From the NCBI GenBank assembly GCA_009783775.1, contig WRCT01000043.1, positions 1 through 11,997 on the forward strand: 11,997 bases of DNA, read 5' to 3'. The DNA is from Clostridiales bacterium. GTDB lineage: Bacteria; Bacillota; Clostridia; Christensenellales; CAG-138. The position numbers and the translations under genes were made by a program. Under the pieces are notes generated by a model. The model was not told the origin of the DNA and made no database searches. It worked only from the letters and a program-made list of their open reading frames with translations. This document shows, piece by piece, positions 1-5,942 of this stretch (its first letter is position 1; every line of letters starts with the position of its first letter).

Positions 1-101
1 CCTTCGTCGAAGTCTAAACCGGCTGCTATCACCCCCTCGGCTGACCGTTTCACGTTGCTGCGGGTGAATCGGTTGCCTGCTGTAATGTAAGGATTGGACA
101 T
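1..101 (-). CDS. Unrecognised protein, 5' end only (runs off window)
   Basis: Reading the minus strand from an ATG at 101 gives 33 open codons to the window edge, starting MSNPYITAGNRFTRSNVKRS and ending AGLDFDE. A purine-rich GAAGGAAGG lies directly before the ATG and can act as ribosome binding site. The gene is divergent from the IMP cyclohydrolase gene, with 57 bases between the two starts. The composition looks coding, but I recognise no family and give no function. The opposite strand of the same stretch is also open up to base 90, so the call depends on the start and RBS context. Confidence 0.5.
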   Translation of the reverse strand, partial: MSNPYITAGNRFTRSNVKRSAEGVIAAGLDFDE

Positions 102-143
102 CCTTCCTTCACAGCATATATCCTGGCAAAAAAGAGAAAATCA

Positions 144-152
144 TGCTATACT
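144..152 (+). promoter_or_regulatory. Extended -10 promoter, probably giving a leaderless mRNA
   Basis: TGCTATACT is an extended -10 (TG at 144-145, TATACT at 147-152). No good -35 is present (TGGCAA at 124-129 is weak). Transcription would start about 7 bases after the hexamer, essentially on the ATG at 159. There is no Shine-Dalgarno before that ATG, so the message is probably leaderless. Confidence 0.55.
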
Positions 153-158
153 GTTTCC

Positions 159-866
159 ATGATTGATTTTGTTAGAGACCTGCGCCTGCACCGCTATCCG
201 GGCCGCGGCATTCTGCTGGGCCGGCACGAGGACGGCATTCACGCCGTGATGGCCTATTTCATCATGGGCCGCAGCCAAAACTCACGCAACCGTATCTTTG
301 CAGCCGAGGGCGACGGCCTGCGCACCAAGGCCTTTGATTCCTCCCAAATGACCGATTCCTCGCTGGTCATCTACCACCCTGTGCGCGTGTTCGGCAAGGC
401 GACGATCGTAAGCAACGGCGACCAGACGGACACGATCTACGAGTACATCAAAAACGGCAGCGACTTCGAGGCCGCCCTGCGCACGCGGACCTTTGAGCCG
501 GACGCGCCGCACTTTACCCCACGCATTTCGGGCCTGGTAGAGCGCAAGGGCAAGGACTTCTCCTACCGCCTGTCCATCATCAAGGCGGCCGACGCGGCGG
601 GACAAAGCGCACAGCGGTTTTTCTTTGAATATCCCCGGCCCATCGCTGGCGCGGGGCATTTGATCCACACCTATGCAAAGAATGCCGATCCCCTGCCGCC
701 CTTTGCGGGCGAGCCGAAGGTCGTGCCGATCGAAGGCTCGATTGACAGTTTCGCCGACCTGCTCTGGCGCAGCTTAAACGAAAGCAATAAGGTCAGCCTT
801 TTTGTGCGCTTTCTCAATCCCAGGACGGGACGGATACAGACGAGGATTATCAATAAGAATCAGTAA
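159..866 (+). CDS. purO: IMP cyclohydrolase, PurO type
   Basis: 235 residues. It probably closes the ring of FAICAR to give IMP, the last step of de novo purine synthesis, in the cytoplasm. Seen: YPGRG at residues 13-17, followed by a glycine-rich strand and MGRSQNSRNRIF at 36-47, the signature of the PurO/IMP_cyclohyd family first described in archaea and also found in Clostridia. Length fits the family. The only early ATG is at 159; there is no Shine-Dalgarno, but an extended -10 sits 6 bases upstream. The next gene is a stand-alone AICAR transformylase, which supplies the FAICAR substrate, so gene context agrees. PurO is unrelated to the MGS-like cyclohydrolase domain of PurH, so this is the non-orthologous version of the step. 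Confident in family, slightly less in exact activity. Confidence 0.88.
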   Translation: MIDFVRDLRLHRYPGRGILLGRHEDGIHAVMAYFIMGRSQNSRNRIFAAEGDGLRTKAFDSSQMTDSSLVIYHPVRVFGKATIVSNGDQTDTIYEYIKNGSDFEAALRTRTFEPDAPHFTPRISGLVERKGKDFSYRLSIIKAADAAGQSAQRFFFEYPRPIAGAGHLIHTYAKNADPLPPFAGEPKVVPIEGSIDSFADLLWRSLNESNKVSLFVRFLNPRTGRIQTRIINKNQ

Positions 867-867
867 A

Positions 868-1003
868 AACAATGTACAAACTACAAACTACAATGTACAA
901 TGAATGAAGAAAACCCTCGCGGGTTTTCCTTTGAATGATAAACGAAAAACCCATCTAATGTGCGAAGCACTCCTCAATTGTAGTTTGTAGTTTGTACATT
1001 GTA
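868..1003. repeat. Long inverted-repeat element with heptad arms (TACAAAC family)
   Basis: Perfect 26-base inverted arms at 869-894 and 977-1002. Each arm is made of 7-base units: TACAAAC, TACAAAC, TACAATG, TACAATG at 875-902 (plus an imperfect unit 868-874), and on the minus strand TACAATG, TACAAAC, TACAAAC, TACAATT over 976-1003. Two small hairpins lie between: the 8-bp stem at 909-928 and GTGC-GAA-GCAC at 960-970. It begins 1 base after the purO stop and ends just before the ribosome binding site of the next gene, so it fills the whole spacer. Its organisation matches the element at 10152-10279. Confidence 0.85.
909..928 (+). terminator. Terminator-like hairpin inside the inverted-repeat element
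   Basis: GAAAACCC (909-916), loop TCGC, GGGTTTTC (921-928): a perfect 8-bp stem with a short U-rich 3' side followed by CTTT. It could terminate or attenuate between purO and the transformylase gene. The U-tract is short, so function is uncertain. Confidence 0.45.
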
Positions 1004-1017
1004 GTTTGGAGAAGAAG

Positions 1018-2196
1018 ATGACAACCAGCATTGAACTCAAATACGGCCTAAACCCAAACCAAGTTCCGGCTAAAATCTTTATGAAGGACGGCGGCGCGCT
1101 GCCCGTCACCGTATTGAGCGGCAGGCCGGGTTATATCAACTTTTTGGACGCGCTCAATGGCTGGCAGCTGGTCAGCGAGTTGAAGGCGGCCACGGGTTTA
1201 CCCGCCGCCGCCAGTTTCAAGCACGTCTCCCCCGCCGGCGCGGCGCTGGGGCTGCCGCTATCCGATACGCTGAAACAAGCTTATTTCGTGGACGATCTGC
1301 CGCTTTCGCCGCTGGCCTGCGCCTATGCCGCCGCGCGGGGCGCGGACCGTATGTCGAGCTACGGCGACTGGATCGCGCTCTCCGATCCCTGCGACAAAGA
1401 GACCGCGACCTTGATCGCGCGTGAGGTCAGCGACGGTGTGATCGCGCCCGGGTATGACGCGGACGCGCTCGCTATCCTGCGCGCCAAACGCAAGGGCGGC
1501 TACAATGTGGCTGCCATTGATCCGGCCTATGTGCCCGCGGCGCAGGAGCAAAAGGACTGCTTTGGCATTACCTTTGAGCAGGGCAGAAACGCGCTGCCCA
1601 TTACGGAGGCGCTGTTTGCCAATATCCCCACAAGAGAAAAGTTCCTGCCGCCGGAGGCCAAACGCGACCTGCTGCTGGCTCTGATCGCCTTAAAATACAC
1701 GCAGTCCAATTCGGTCTGCTATGCCAAAGACGGGCAGCTGATCGGCGTGGGCGCGGGCCAGCAATCACGTATCCACTGCACACGCCTGGCGGGCAACAAG
1801 GCCGATATCTGGTATCTGCGCCGGCATGAGAAAGTGCTGGGCCTGCCGTTTCGGCCCGACATCCGCCGCCCCGACCGCGACAATGTGATCGACCAATACC
1901 TGGGCGAAGACCCGGACGATGTGCTGGCCGACGGCGCTTGGCAGGCATGGTTCACCGTCCGCCCCGAACCGCTCACCCCTGCCGAAAAACACGCCTGGCT
2001 CGCCACCCAACATGGCGTTTGCCTGGGCTCGGACGCCTTTTTCCCCTTCGGAGACAATATCGAGCGCGCCCACCGCAGCGGCGTTTCCTACATCGCCCAG
2101 CCCGGCGGCTCGATCCGCGACGACCATGTCATCGCCGCCTGTGACAAATACGGCATGGTCATGGCCTTTACGGGCATGAGGTTGTTTCATCATTAA
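1018..2196 (+). CDS. purH: AICAR transformylase, stand-alone (PurH C-terminal half)
   Basis: 392 residues. It formylates AICAR with 10-formyl-tetrahydrofolate to give FAICAR, the penultimate step of IMP synthesis. Seen: SFKHVSPAG at residues 66-74, with the Lys-His pair used in catalysis by this family; KYTQSNSVCYA at 226-236; GVGAGQQSR at 243-251; and a C-terminal PGGSIRDD. The N-terminal MGS-like IMP cyclohydrolase domain of bifunctional PurH (about 500+ residues) is absent; the protein begins directly at the transformylase domain. The missing activity is supplied by the PurO-type gene upstream. ATG at 1018 is preferred over an in-frame TTG at 1006 because GGAG at 1008-1011 lies 6 bases before it. 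The inverted-repeat element abuts this RBS and may affect expression. Confidence 0.93.
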   Translation: MTTSIELKYGLNPNQVPAKIFMKDGGALPVTVLSGRPGYINFLDALNGWQLVSELKAATGLPAAASFKHVSPAGAALGLPLSDTLKQAYFVDDLPLSPLACAYAAARGADRMSSYGDWIALSDPCDKETATLIAREVSDGVIAPGYDADALAILRAKRKGGYNVAAIDPAYVPAAQEQKDCFGITFEQGRNALPITEALFANIPTREKFLPPEAKRDLLLALIALKYTQSNSVCYAKDGQLIGVGAGQQSRIHCTRLAGNKADIWYLRRHEKVLGLPFRPDIRRPDRDNVIDQYLGEDPDDVLADGAWQAWFTVRPEPLTPAEKHAWLATQHGVCLGSDAFFPFGDNIERAHRSGVSYIAQPGGSIRDDHVIAACDKYGMVMAFTGMRLFHH

Positions 2197-2197
2197 G

Positions 2198-2225
2198 ATT
2201 CCAGATTCCAGAGGCCAGATTCCAG
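2198..2225 (+). repeat. ATTCCAG heptad array, copy 1
   Basis: Four contiguous 7-base units starting 1 base after the transformylase stop: ATTCCAG, ATTCCAG, AGGCCAG, ATTCCAG. The same 4 x 7 layout recurs at 5151-5178 and, inverted, at 7302-7329. Here it is followed by hairpins of the TAGGGGCGA family rather than by the composite element. Confidence 0.85.
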
Positions 2226-2228
2226 ACC

Positions 2229-2257
2229 GTAGGGGCGACCATTGGTCGTCCGCCCGC
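2229..2257 (+). repeat. TAGGGGCGA hairpin, copy 1
   Basis: GTAGGGGCGACC, loop ATT, GGTCGTCCGCCC. The arms pair with one G-T wobble. Same family as copies at 2272 and 4148: a GTAGGGG prefix, an 8-base arm starting GGGCGA, a 3-base loop, then the inverse arm. It lies between the transformylase and PHP genes. Confidence 0.75.
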
Positions 2258-2271
2258 CTAACCAACGTACC

Positions 2272-2297
2272 GTAGGGGCGAACTGTGTTCGCCCGCC
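2272..2297 (+). repeat. TAGGGGCGA hairpin, copy 2
   Basis: GGGCGAAC at 2276-2283, loop TGT, GTTCGCCC at 2287-2294: a perfect 8-bp stem preceded by GTAG. It ends 8 bases before the AAAAGGAG ribosome binding site of the secreted PHP protein, so it would probably sit in the mRNA leader. No clear promoter was found between the transformylase gene and this point. Confidence 0.8.
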
Positions 2298-2317
2298 AAT
2301 CCGCAAAAGGAGCAACC

Positions 2318-4099
2318 ATGAAACATTCCTTCCTCAAACCAATCCTCGCCTTTATCCTCGCTCTTATCCTGCTGCTGGGCTGTGTCGGCAGCGCGTTCGC
2401 CGAGGAGTACAAGCACTACTATGGCGATCTGCACGCGCACACGGGCTATTCGGACGGGGCAAGCGGCACCACGCCTGCCCAGGCCTATGCCGCCGCCAAG
2501 GCGCAGGGCCTCGATTTCTTTGCCGTCACCGACCACTGCTCCTGGCTGGCGCCCTTCGGCGCGGCGCAGGGTGTGGCCAACCCCAACGCGGGCAATAATC
2601 TTTGGCGGCAGGGCCACGAGCAGGCGAACGCGGCTTATATTCCCGGCATCTTTGCCACCCTGCACGGCTATGAGTTTACCTGGTCCAGCGCCAATCCGGT
2701 CTACGGCCACATCAACACCTTCAATACCGTCGGCCTCATTTCCCGCTCGGATTCCAACTGGACGGGCACGGACAACGGGCGGGGCTTGCTCCGCTGGTAT
2801 GACGAAATGGTCCTGCACCCGCAGTCCATCAACCAGTTCAATCACCCAGGCAATACCTTCGGCCGTTTCGGCACGCAGGCGGGCGGCCCGCCCCAGCCCG
2901 AGAAAAACTTTCTCTGGTGGACGCCACTGCGCGATCAGGTCATGCACCTGATTGAGGTGGGCAACGGCACGGGCAATGTGAACAATCTGGGCAACAATGA
3001 CGGCCCGGGCTCGGGCAACTACTACCGGCAGACGGCGGAATACACCATCGCGCTGGACAAGGGCTGGCACGTCGCGCCCACGAACGTCTCCGACCACCAC
3101 GGCACCGCCTGGGGCAGCTTTCCCAACCGCACCGTGATCCTCGCGGAGGAGCTGACGCGCGAATCGCTCTATGAGGCGGTCCGCCAGCGCCGCGTGTACG
3201 CCACGGAGAATAAGGGCATGAAGGTGAACTATACGTGCAACGGCGAGGTCATGGGCACGCGGATTCAGGTCCCTGCCGGCACGACGCTGAACATCACGGT
3301 CGAGGCCGAGGACACCGGCAGACGGGCGAACGTCGGCACGGTTGAGCTGCGCACCAACGGCAACGCCCTCAAAGCGACCGGCACGATCAACGCCTACAGC
3401 GGCACCTGGACGACCACGATCACCACCACCGCTGCCGAAACCTATTACTTCGTCAAGATCATTCAGCCCCGCACGCCCGCGGAGTGGACCTTCACCGCGC
3501 CGGTCTGGGTCGAGACGACGGCCACAGATCCCACGGGCCTGACAGGCCTCACCGTGTCGCACGCGACGCCCAAGCAGGGCGATCCCCTCACGCTCACCAC
3601 GACGCTGTTTAACAACTCCCCACGTTACGGCGACGCGAATTTCAAGGTAACGTCCGTTGTATACAAAGACGCCGGCGGCGCGATTCTCAGCCAGCAATCC
3701 AATCCCTGCACGGCAATTGCAGGCAGCACAGCCACACATACCGCAAACATCACGGCAACCAAGCCCGGGCTCAATACGGTCACCGTCACCGTCACGGGCA
3801 CCTACGCGGGCCTGCCCAAGACCTATACCGGCACGGTTTCCTTCACCGTATCCGGAGAACAGGGCCCGACCCCGACGCCCGGCGGCCCGCTGCCCGGCGA
3901 CGCGAACTGCGACACCCAGGTTGACGCGGCGGACGCGGCGGCGATCCTGCGCTATCTTGTCCAGCTGGCAGACCTGACCCCGCAGGGCAAGCTCAATGCC
4001 AAGGTGACAAAGCCTTTCGACGCGCCCGTCTCCGCCGCCGACGCCGCCCGCATTCTGCGCTGGCTGGTCCAGCTGGAAAAAGATCTGGTGGAAAAATGA
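2318..4099 (+). CDS. Secreted PHP-domain (CehA/McbA-like) metallohydrolase with dockerin
   Basis: 593 residues. Signal peptide 1-28 (SAFA before EE). The PHP-type metallohydrolase core covers about residues 33-300, with likely metal ligands in DLHAHTGYSDG (37-47), VTDH (70-73), GYEF (117-120), NQFNHPG (172-178) and VSDHHG (257-262). A beta-sandwich module follows at about 302-400, then an Ig/CARDB-like module at about 405-513 and a Pro/Gly linker. A C-terminal type I dockerin-like pair ends it at 527-593. The first dockerin calcium loop is intact (D528, N530, D532, D539); the second has T564 and P566 where D and N are usual. It probably acts outside the cell on a phosphodiester or similar ester and may dock onto a cohesin scaffold; substrate unknown. 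ATG 2318 is chosen for AGGAG at 2308-2312 and the signal peptide. No cohesin gene lies in the window. Confidence 0.85.
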   Translation: MKHSFLKPILAFILALILLLGCVGSAFAEEYKHYYGDLHAHTGYSDGASGTTPAQAYAAAKAQGLDFFAVTDHCSWLAPFGAAQGVANPNAGNNLWRQGHEQANAAYIPGIFATLHGYEFTWSSANPVYGHINTFNTVGLISRSDSNWTGTDNGRGLLRWYDEMVLHPQSINQFNHPGNTFGRFGTQAGGPPQPEKNFLWWTPLRDQVMHLIEVGNGTGNVNNLGNNDGPGSGNYYRQTAEYTIALDKGWHVAPTNVSDHHGTAWGSFPNRTVILAEELTRESLYEAVRQRRVYATENKGMKVNYTCNGEVMGTRIQVPAGTTLNITVEAEDTGRRANVGTVELRTNGNALKATGTINAYSGTWTTTITTTAAETYYFVKIIQPRTPAEWTFTAPVWVETTATDPTGLTGLTVSHATPKQGDPLTLTTTLFNNSPRYGDANFKVTSVVYKDAGGAILSQQSNPCTAIAGSTATHTANITATKPGLNTVTVTVTGTYAGLPKTYTGTVSFTVSGEQGPTPTPGGPLPGDANCDTQVDAADAAAILRYLVQLADLTPQGKLNAKVTKPFDAPVSAADAARILRWLVQLEKDLVEK

Positions 4100-4122
4100 T
4101 TCGCGACGCACGATCCATTTTG

Positions 4123-4131
4123 TGGTATACT
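4123..4131 (+). promoter_or_regulatory. Extended -10 promoter for the glycosyltransferase gene
   Basis: TGGTATACT (TG at 4123-4124, TATACT at 4126-4131) with no recognisable -35. Start would be near 4138, giving a leader of about 60 bases that contains the hairpin at 4151-4169. Confidence 0.55.
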
Positions 4132-4147
4132 ATCTGAAAACCACTGT

Positions 4148-4173
4148 AACGGGCGATTGATAATCGCCCCTAC
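4148..4173 (-). repeat. TAGGGGCGA hairpin, copy 3 (inverted), in the GT2 leader
   Basis: GGGCGATT at 4151-4158, loop GAT, AATCGCCC at 4162-4169, followed by CTAC: the reverse complement of the GTAGGGGCGA prototype. Perfect 8-bp stem. It lies between the extended -10 and the GGAGG ribosome binding site (4190-4194), so it would be transcribed in the 5' leader. Confidence 0.8.
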
Positions 4174-4199
4174 GCGGCCCACTGCTATCGGAGGTCTTT

Positions 4200-5135
4200 A
4201 TGGAAAACCAACTACTCTCCCTCATCATTCCCGTCTACTACGAGCAGGAAGTGCTCGCCGAGGCGCACGCGCGCATGGACGCGGCCATGCAAGCAACGGG
4301 CCACCCCTATGAGATCATCTATGTCAACGACGGCAGCCGCGACGGCACGATGGGCATTCTGCGCCGTATCGCGGCGGAGAATCCGGCGGTGCGCGTGCTG
4401 TCCTTCTCGCGCAACTTCGGCCACCAGCTGGCGGTCACCTGCGGCATGGACGCGGCAAAGGGCGACGCCCTCATTATTATTGACGTGGACTTGCAGGATC
4501 CGCCGGAGCTGATCCCGCAGCTGGTGCAGCGCTGGAAGGCGGGCGCGGACATCGTCTACGGCAAGCGGCTCAAGCGGGAGGGCGAGACCTTCTTCAAAAA
4601 GCTCACCGCGAAACTTTATTACCGTTTGCTCTCGGCGATGAGCGCCTATCCGATTCCGCTGGACACGGGCGACTTTCGGCTCCTGGACCGCAAGGTAGCG
4701 GACTGCTTTCTGAATATGCGCGAGCACGCGCGGTTTTTGCGTGGTATGTCGGCCTGGATGGGTTTTGAGGCCGTGCCGCTGGAATATGAGCGGCAAGAGC
4801 GGGCCGCCGGCAAGACGAAATATACGCTCAAGAAAATGCTGAAACTGGCGGCGGACGGTATCACGGGCTTTTCCACCAAACCGCTGACCTTGGCGAGCGG
4901 CTTTGGCATCGGGATTATGGCCCTGGCCGATCTCGGCCTGCTCGCGCTGATTGTGCTGGCCATCTGCGCCGTGCCCTTCCCCGCCTGGCTCTGGGCGGTG
5001 GCGGGACTGCTCTGCGTACAGGGGCTCACGCTGGTCTTTATGGGGATTCAGGGCGCCTATCTCGGCCGCGTCTATGACGAGGTCAAGGCCCGCCCGCTGT
5101 ATATTGTGGCGGAGAAGATCAATTGCGACCGCTAG
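4200..5135 (+). CDS. Family 2 glycosyltransferase, polyprenyl-phosphate type (GtrB/DPM1-like)
   Basis: 311 residues. It probably transfers a sugar from a nucleotide sugar to undecaprenyl phosphate at the inner face of the membrane, feeding cell-surface glycan or glycolipid decoration. Seen: an N-terminal GT-A fold with SLIIPVYYEQ (7-16), VNDGSRDGT (42-50), SRNFGHQLA (70-78), the metal-binding DVDLQDP (95-101), DTGDFRLLDRKV (155-166) and RAAGKTKYTLKKM (201-213). Two transmembrane helices follow at about 229-258 and 263-287, as in the GtrB/ArnC/YkoT group. GGAGG lies 5 bases before the ATG. The last codons (INCDR, stop) fall inside a perfect 28-base palindrome, so the C-terminal tail seems to be supplied by a repeat. 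No flippase or second glycosyltransferase lies next to it, so the sugar cannot be inferred. Confidence 0.9.
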   Translation: MENQLLSLIIPVYYEQEVLAEAHARMDAAMQATGHPYEIIYVNDGSRDGTMGILRRIAAENPAVRVLSFSRNFGHQLAVTCGMDAAKGDALIIIDVDLQDPPELIPQLVQRWKAGADIVYGKRLKREGETFFKKLTAKLYYRLLSAMSAYPIPLDTGDFRLLDRKVADCFLNMREHARFLRGMSAWMGFEAVPLEYERQERAAGKTKYTLKKMLKLAADGITGFSTKPLTLASGFGIGIMALADLGLLALIVLAICAVPFPAWLWAVAGLLCVQGLTLVFMGIQGAYLGRVYDEVKARPLYIVAEKINCDR

Positions 5136-5147
5136 CGGTCGCAATTG
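5120..5147. repeat. Perfect 28-base palindrome over the GT2 stop codon
   Basis: The half CAATTGCGACCGCT (5120-5133) is followed by its exact inverse AGCGGTCGCAATTG. The TAG stop (5133-5135) is at the centre. As RNA it would fold into a 12-bp stem with a 4-base loop. No T-tract follows, so it is not a classical terminator. It directly precedes the ATTCCAG array of composite copy 1; copy 2 is preceded by a comparable AATTGC hairpin at 7332-7357. Confidence 0.9.
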
Positions 5148-5148
5148 T

Positions 5149-5346
5149 AGATTCCGGATTCCAGACTCCAGATTCCAGATCGCTCACGCGGGAGTTTTTC
5201 TCAACCACGAATGACACGAATAGCACGAATTTTCGCTCACGCGGGATATTCAAACCACGAACCGGGGTCCCCGCGCGGCTTGCCCCGAAGGGAGCAAACA
5301 CGTGGGGTGGCAACCACACGAACCACACGAATGCGCTGCGGCGGGC
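5149..5346 (+). repeat. Composite intergenic repeat, copy 1
   Basis: Fills most of the gene-free stretch 5136-5483. Order: heptad array ATTCCGG, ATTCCAG, ACTCCAG, ATTCCAG (5151-5178); ATCGCTCACGCGGGAG followed by a T-run (5179-5199); a 9-base-period array CACGAATGA, CACGAATAG, CACGAATTT (5206-5232); a second CGCTCACGCGGGA (5234-5246); a nested GC-rich segment (about 5263-5309); two AACCACACG units (5312-5329); and the tail CGAATGCGCTGCGGCGGG (5328-5345). The tail recurs exactly at 6186-6203 and with one change at 7242-7259 on the other strand. Confidence 0.85.
5263..5309. repeat. GC-rich palindromic insert nested in the composite repeat
   Basis: CGGGGTCCCCG at 5263-5273 is a short hairpin (GGGG/CCCC). 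It is followed by GCGCGGCTTGCCCCG and a closing CACGTGGGG. The segment interrupts the CACGAA-type array, which carries on from 5312, so it looks like a separate small element inserted into an older repeat. Boundaries are approximate. Confidence 0.45.
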
Positions 5347-5399
5347 AAGCCTCCTTTTGAAACGCAAAACTATTTGTCTGTCATTCTAAAAACTCTCAA

Positions 5400-5456
5400 C
5401 TGTCATTGCGAGGAGAACGGGGGCTCTGTATAACGGGGCAACACGACGAAGCAATC
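5400..5456 (+). repeat. TGTCATTGCGAGG / CGAAGCAATC interspersed repeat
   Basis: Begins CTGTCATTGCGAGGAG (5400-5414) and ends GACGAAGCAATCCAG (5446-5459), with ATTGC (5405-5409) and GCAAT (5451-5455) as short inverse ends. I know this word pair from many unrelated bacterial genomes as an intergenic repeat. With the composite repeat it accounts for nearly all of the gene-free stretch 5136-5483; 5347-5399 holds nothing recognisable. Confidence 0.6.
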
Positions 5457-5483
5457 CAGGCAGGAAAGCCCCTTGGTAAAAAA

Positions 5484-5798
5484 TCATTTCTTGCCAAGCA
5501 GCTCTTCCACAATGCCCGAAATATGCGCAAGGGCGGTGGGGCTGAGCTTTTTGAGGTCCTTGATCAGCGCGTTCAGCTGCTCGGGCTGACGGTTGCCCTC
5601 GTCAAAGAACTCCTGCGGCGTGACCTTCAGATATTCGCAGATATAGAAGAATGCTGTCATCGAAGGCAGCGATTTCTTATTTTCGATATGATTGATATAA
5701 TTGTCCGTTTGGCCCATGGACAAACTCATATCCCGAGCAGACACACCCATATTCATTCGCAACTCTGTGATACGCGCGGCAATATAATCCGTTTCCAT
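5484..5798 (-). CDS. XRE-family helix-turn-helix regulator
   Basis: 104 residues. The N-terminal two thirds is a Cro/C1-type HTH: RITELRMNMGVSARDMSLSMGQTDNYINHIENKKSLPS at about residues 9-46. Then FYICEYLKVTPQEFFD is the typical helix 5 tail of XRE proteins, and a short helical C-terminus from about residue 70 may dimerise. It probably represses its own promoter and the divergent 52-residue gene. AGGAG sits before the start, and a 10-bp inverted repeat covers the RBS and -10 region, which fits autoregulation. No protease, kinase or sensing domain is present. Orthologous-looking HTH proteins ending in this way are common in Clostridia; the regulated process is not known to me. Confidence 0.88.
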   Translation of the reverse strand: METDYIAARITELRMNMGVSARDMSLSMGQTDNYINHIENKKSLPSMTAFFYICEYLKVTPQEFFDEGNRQPEQLNALIKDLKKLSPTALAHISGIVEELLGKK

Positions 5799-5799
5799 G

Positions 5800-5827
5800 A
5801 TACAATCTCCTTTTTACGAGATTGTAT
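5800..5827. promoter_or_regulatory. Palindromic operator candidate of the XRE regulator
   Basis: ATACAATCTC (5800-5809), 8-base spacer, GAGATTGTAT (5818-5827): perfect 10-bp inverted arms. It lies between the regulator's start codon and its -10 box and overlaps both the RBS and the -10. The core ATTGTAT is repeated at 5899-5905, on the -10 of the divergent promoter. It could also fold as a leader hairpin. Confidence 0.65.
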
Positions 5828-5831
5828 AGCA
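5823..5831 (-). promoter_or_regulatory. Extended -10 promoter of the XRE gene
   Basis: On the minus strand TGCTATACA: TG at 5831-5830 and TATACA at 5828-5823. No clear -35. The box overlaps the right arm of the palindrome at 5818-5827, so a bound regulator would block it. Confidence 0.5.
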
Positions 5832-5871
5832 CACAAGCACATAAACCATGAGTTCTCAATGCGTGTTTTGC

Positions 5872-5900
5872 TTGACGTAATGGTTTAGTGTGCGTATAAT
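5872..5900 (+). promoter_or_regulatory. Near-consensus sigma-A promoter for the 52-residue protein
   Basis: TTGACG (5872-5877), 17-base spacer, TATAAT (5895-5900). The strongest plus-strand promoter in the window. The operator-like word ATTGTAT overlaps the -10 at 5899-5905, and TGTAT-TT-ATACA (5901-5912) spans the expected start near 5907. Confidence 0.85.
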
Positions 5901-5942
5901 TGTATTTATACACATTTTAATCTCAAATCGGAGGAAAGACAC

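Noticed and set aside
868..1017. Purine riboswitch or PurR-box in the purine gene spacer
   Set aside because: The spacer is fully explained by heptad arms and two short hairpins. No three-way-junction layout or purine aptamer core was seen.
2318..2410. Lipoprotein signal (LLLGC) for the PHP protein
   Set aside because: The residue pattern before the Cys is a poor lipobox, and a good type I cleavage site (SAFA before EE) follows. Lipidation is possible but less likely.
2258..4111. Very long open frame on the minus strand opposite the PHP-dockerin gene
   Set aside because: It is an antisense shadow caused by GC-rich codons. The plus strand has a signal peptide, metal motifs, dockerin and RBS; the minus frame has no recognisable motifs.
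4212..5144. Long minus-strand frame opposite the glycosyltransferase
   Set aside because: Same antisense effect. The plus-strand gene shows all family 2 glycosyltransferase motifs.
5206..5330. CACGAA-type arrays as a CRISPR array
   Set aside because: Units are 9 bases with no unique spacers, and no cas genes are near.
5406..5888. Plus-strand frame across the XRE gene and its operator
   Set aside because: It begins in an interspersed repeat and runs antisense through a clear HTH gene and through promoter elements; no RBS.
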